From: Lingula anatina
Taxonomy: Eukaryota; Brachiopoda; Lingulata; Lingulida; Lingulidae
Length of the DNA: 64,000 nucleotides
Direction: 5' to 3'
Assembly (NCBI RefSeq): GCF_001039355.2
Contig: NW_019776013.1
Coordinates: 274,207 to 338,206, forward strand
The position numbers and the translations under genes are program-made. The notes under the pieces were generated by a model. The model did no database searches. It had not been told where the DNA came from and saw only the letters and a program-made list of their open reading frames with translations. Positions within the stretch are counted from its first letter, which is position 1, and each line of letters opens with the position of its first letter. Below are positions 60,228 through 64,000 of the stretch, one piece after another.

Positions 60228-63200
60228 CTATCCACTACTCACTTCTACTGGTTTTAGAGAATTTGCTTCAAGGCTACACAATTTTTTTTTCTCGTGGCGA
60301 TCACGCTTTACTTCATTTTGAAACTTCCTGTCACAGAACCTACAACACGGCAACTGGTTCCCATGATTCACATCAGCTCGAACTTTGCAGTTTTTCTCAT
60401 GGTGTTCTCTGGTGTGTTTTCGTAAAAATCCCTTCCCACAATGCATACAGTGCTCTGGTTTGACACCTAAATGGGACTTCTCATGCAACCTGGCATAATA
60501 TTTATCATAAAATCCCTTCCCACAGCCTTTACACAATATCTTGGTTTTTTTCTGGTCATGATTGACTTTTATGTGATGATACAGAGCATTTCTTGTTACA
60601 AAAGCCTCACTGCATTTGCTGCAATTGTATGCTTTTTCACCAGTGTGCCTTCTCTCGTGTTCGATTAGAGGATCCCTGAAATTATAAGATATAGGCCGAC
60701 TTAAAGATTAAATTGCTTTTTACCCTAAAATTGCTAAAGGCAAGTATTTTTAAGGGTCAATATCTTTGTTGTTGGACAACCGGTTCAAAATTTCAAATCT
60801 GATAATAAATACAATTATAATTATGACCATTACTAGCTTCCATCATCATTAAGCTTCTCGTTATTATTAATGATAACTTCTGAAAGAGAAATAGGGTTAA
60901 AAATTCAATAAATCCTCAAAATATAATACTTAAATTTTGTTATCATTATTAGGATAAGAAATTAAGCAAGCACCATCGGGTAACTTTCATGGTATATCAA
61001 ATTACTAAACAAAGTATATTGCTTCAGAAATTGTAACAGTATGATTTTTTTCCGTACACCGGTAATTCTTTGCCTAAAGCAATTTTAGTTCATCAGTTTG
61101 AGGCAAAAAATTAACAGACTTTTTAGCTTTTTCCCTTAACATTTAACATTATTAAATTCTTCCATATCTTGCCATTTTGTTTTCTCCATACGCACATGAA
61201 AGCACTTTCACATCTTTTATAATTATTGTACTGCTGCAATATTTACAAGATTATTTAAATAAAGTTGTTCAAATTTTTTTTTACCTGCGTCCATATGCCT
61301 TATCACAGTACTGGCACCTAAAAGGCTTGTCTTCTATTGGGATATGGGTGGTCTCATGTCTCAACACATCCTGCATGGCACGGAAACCCTTCCCACATAT
61401 TCTACAGCAGTACTTTTCCATGTCTATTTCTGAAACATAAAGATGAAGGTAGAACTAAACGGGTGTGATAACCTATTATTTGAGAAAAAAGGGTTGCGTG
61501 TAAAAAGGCAAGCAGATGGATTGTTGGATGATTGGGTTTTTCATGATTTTTTGAACCAATGAAATTGTTTACCCACATAAGATTGAATGTTTTTAAATGA
61601 AGAATACAACCAACTGCATTTAACAGTTTAACCCTAAAATCATGATTAACAGCTCTTCAACATATTGAGTGAAAATAATAACTGAAAGAAAAAATAATCA
61701 ATGTTTCAAAGAGTTTAACTGATAAATGATTTGGAATCAATATATGAAACCAAACAAGATCAACCAAAAAAATTGAAAAACAAGAAAAAAGCCACTTTTA
61801 TCTCTGGTGGAAATGTGTGCTTTGCATGTGTTAACGTGTGCGTGCATGAGTGCGCATGTAAATACTAGTATGTGTGTGCCTGTGAGTGTGTGCATGCATG
61901 TGTGAAGTTAACCAAAACACCATCTCACTTTTGTGTGCTTTCTCATGCCATAGCACACTTCTCAAACATGCAAATGTCTTCCCACAGAACTGGCAGAGAT
62001 AGAAGAGCCTCCCTGTTGGAAGTCCATCCAGTGGCTTCATCTCCTTGTGTGTGTTCTCATGGCTGACACACTGCCCTTTCTGCACAAAACGCTTCCCACA
62101 AAACTGACAGGCAAAATTCTTTGTTCCCAAGTGATGATTAACATGCAGCTGTAAGTGACTTTTCAGCCGAAACCCTCGACCACATATCTGGCACTGGAAC
62201 GGCTTCTCTCCTGTGTGAATGCGTTCATGCCTCTGAAGATCAGCCTTTCTGAGGAAGGGTCTTTTACAGTATGAACACTGGAACGGACGTTCATCTAAGT
62301 GAATCTTTTTATGACGCGAAAGTGCCCCTTTGCTTTGGAACTGTTTGCCACACTCACATACATGATCAACTTGTGCTTTTTTTCTAGTACTTTTCAATCC
62401 AGGTTTCACTAACGCTCCCATATTTTCCTTTCCATTTTCAACTGCACTTGATGCTATTTCTTCCCTATTTGACGGATCTGTTTTATTTGTTTTTGAAGTG
62501 CATTTTGTCCTTTTCCTTTTCATAGTTTGTTTACTAGTAATTGTTTTTTGTTTACTTTTGGTTGTTTTTGTTGTTTTCTGTTTTGCCACATCACTCGAAG
62601 CAGTTTTTGTTCTTTTTGTTTTGGCAGCCTGTCTCACTGATTTCCTTTCACTGTTCACAGCACTGGTGTCCCTTTTCTGTGATTTGGGTTTCCTTCCTAA
62701 AATTGTTTTAAATTTAAAAAAATCAAAACAAATGAATTAAATAATTTTATTCCGTAAGTCATTAATTCAATGTACCTTAATGAATTAAATGTAAATTCTC
62801 ATACCACAACAAAACTAAATTTAATTTTTTCAATGCCATTCAAAATACACTTATGTTCAGTTCTGAACTCACCTCTCTTCTGCGTAACTTTCTGATGAGT
62901 TGTTTTGGGTATTTTTTGTTTTCTCTTCTTTGCATCGGAATGCTTTTTCACCAAAGCTTCTCCATCTCCATCTCCAACATGGTCTGCTGCAGGCATTCCT
63001 AGTATTCCCTTAGCATCAAAACCTTGAATATAAAATCCTGTAATATCTAACATAGTGTCCTGGTTAGAACCCACATCTTGTTCCTTCTTCATAGACACAC
63101 AGCTGTAGATTTGGGGTTCTGTTTTGATAAGGAGCTCTTGATTTTGTGCCATTCTTGCCAAGTCATCCTCATTGAGGACTGCTTGCATGCCTTCCACTTT

Positions 63201-63299
63201 TTCAAAGTGTTGTTCCATATTACAATCAAGATCAGCATCAGGGATTTCTTCTTTGATTGTTGGCACACACATATCTGATTCATGATTATCAGCTTCCAT
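60228..63299 (-). CDS. C2H2 zinc-finger protein, 11 fingers, 595 aa, 4 exons
   Basis: Probable nuclear DNA-binding regulator. Exons in transcript order: 62873-63299, 61929-62696, 61285-61429, 60228-60675; 1788 nt, stop TAG, GT-AG junctions with matching phases. Residues 1-142 are acidic, with SUMO-type motifs IKEE and IKTE and no recognised BTB, KRAB or ZAD domain. Residues 143-253 are Lys/Thr-rich and probably nuclear-localising. Fingers start near residue 254. The first five lie in exon 2 (CECGKQF to HEKAH), one and part of the next in exon 3 (CRICGKGF, CQYCDKAY), and the rest in exon 4. The canonical TGEKP-type linker is found mainly between fingers 2 and 3 (HTGEKPFQC). The last two fingers end in Cys (HHEKNC, HEKKKLC), a C2HC variation. 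I cannot assign an orthologue. Confidence 0.85.
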
Positions 63300-63518
63300 G
63301 GTACAGAAATTCGGTGCATCAATATTATTACAATATTAATTTCACATCTGCTCCATCCTCTTTTCTTTCCTTGTCCTTCTTTTTTTTATAACTGAAATAA
63401 AATCAATTATGTGAAAATACTGTTTGCATTCCATGTCTTAAGACTCAATATGACTATTACTGAAAAGAATCCCATTTTAAGACATCACTGCAATAAACTG
63501 AAGTGAAAATGATAAGAA

Positions 63519-63583
<65 letters not shown>

Positions 63584-64000
63584 CAAAGAAGACAGCAAGA
63601 TATACTAAGATGTTCTAAGCAGGTATTTAACATTTACACTTTTACGGGGAACCAATGCAATGATAAACATGAACGAAGGAATGAAAGAATGAATGAAGGA
63701 ATATTTATAATATCTTATATAAGTATTTAGGTCGTGTTATTTTGTTTATATGGAACCAAGATGCTGAAATAAAACCAATTCTTTTTATTGCTGACATTAA
63801 CACCGTGGCAAATTCCAGTAAACAATGCCATCATGATCTAACGTTAATTAGTTCAAGTTACATGTATATTGTTTCAACGAAATGGCTAAATGTTTTGTCG
63901 CACATTCTTGATCAAGATCCAAATTTTACCCACAACTTCCCGACGAAAAACGGGCTTTTAGAATGATTTCATCTGCATTCTGAGTCAAGACACCAATCTG
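63300..64000. other. Upstream region of the zinc-finger gene with long (GA)n
   Basis: An uninterrupted GA run at about 63521-63580 lies 225-280 bp upstream of the zinc-finger start codon, possibly in its promoter or 5' UTR. A GAATGAAGG-like run follows near 63675-63700. The remainder shows no gene. Confidence 0.6.

Noticed and set aside
63503-63730. Arg/Glu-repeat frames across (GA)n runs (also near 2246, 7172 and 47925)
   Set aside because: They are translations of dinucleotide repeats, not proteins.

Overview
The window is nuclear DNA from an animal, most likely a marine invertebrate. It is AT-rich, its genes are split into many short GT-AG exons, and it carries microsatellites and small non-autonomous DNA transposons (MITEs). 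It encodes a STAT and a multi-finger C2H2 protein. The phylum cannot be fixed from the sequence; a lophotrochozoan, ambulacrarian or amphioxus are all possible. Four isolated N bases (5576, 11562, 25472, 60213) look like one-base contig joins.

Layout. 1-20107 holds no gene I can support. Most of its left half is a 4.8-4.9 kb segment present twice (641-5565 and 5577-10363) with an N at the join. 20108-25253 (minus) is a complete ten-exon PTPA gene (PP2A phosphatase activator). Its first five exons recur at 26106-28559, again after an N. Both repeats look like allelic contig ends that were not merged, rather than real tandem duplications. 28687-36841 (plus) and 38574-45684 (plus) are two tandem carnitine O-acetyltransferase (CRAT) paralogues. 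Each has 14 exons and encodes 630 aa, with exon lengths identical one for one and a C-terminal SKL. 48358-57133 (plus) is a 15-exon STAT of 977 aa with a very long Ser/Pro-rich tail. 60228-63299 (minus) is a four-exon, 11-finger C2H2 zinc-finger protein. All four gene models were assembled by hand from splice sites, and the reading frame closes exactly in each.

The most notable arrangement is PTPA and CRAT-1 head to head. Their start codons are separated by 127 bp that contain a CCAAT box, an NRF-1-like site and two AGGTCA half-sites. CRAT and PTPA (PPP2R4) are also head-to-head neighbours in human (9q34.11), so this looks like an ancient bidirectional promoter.

Because two stretches are present as two probable haplotypes, the window also exposes polymorphisms. 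One is a PTPA splice-acceptor change that a second acceptor 6 nt away could rescue in frame. Another is a Harbinger-like MITE present in one copy and absent from the other. A third is a 158-bp element with an 8-bp target duplication nested inside another MITE. I found no CRISPR array, rRNA, tRNA or phage-like system, and no clearly new multi-gene system.
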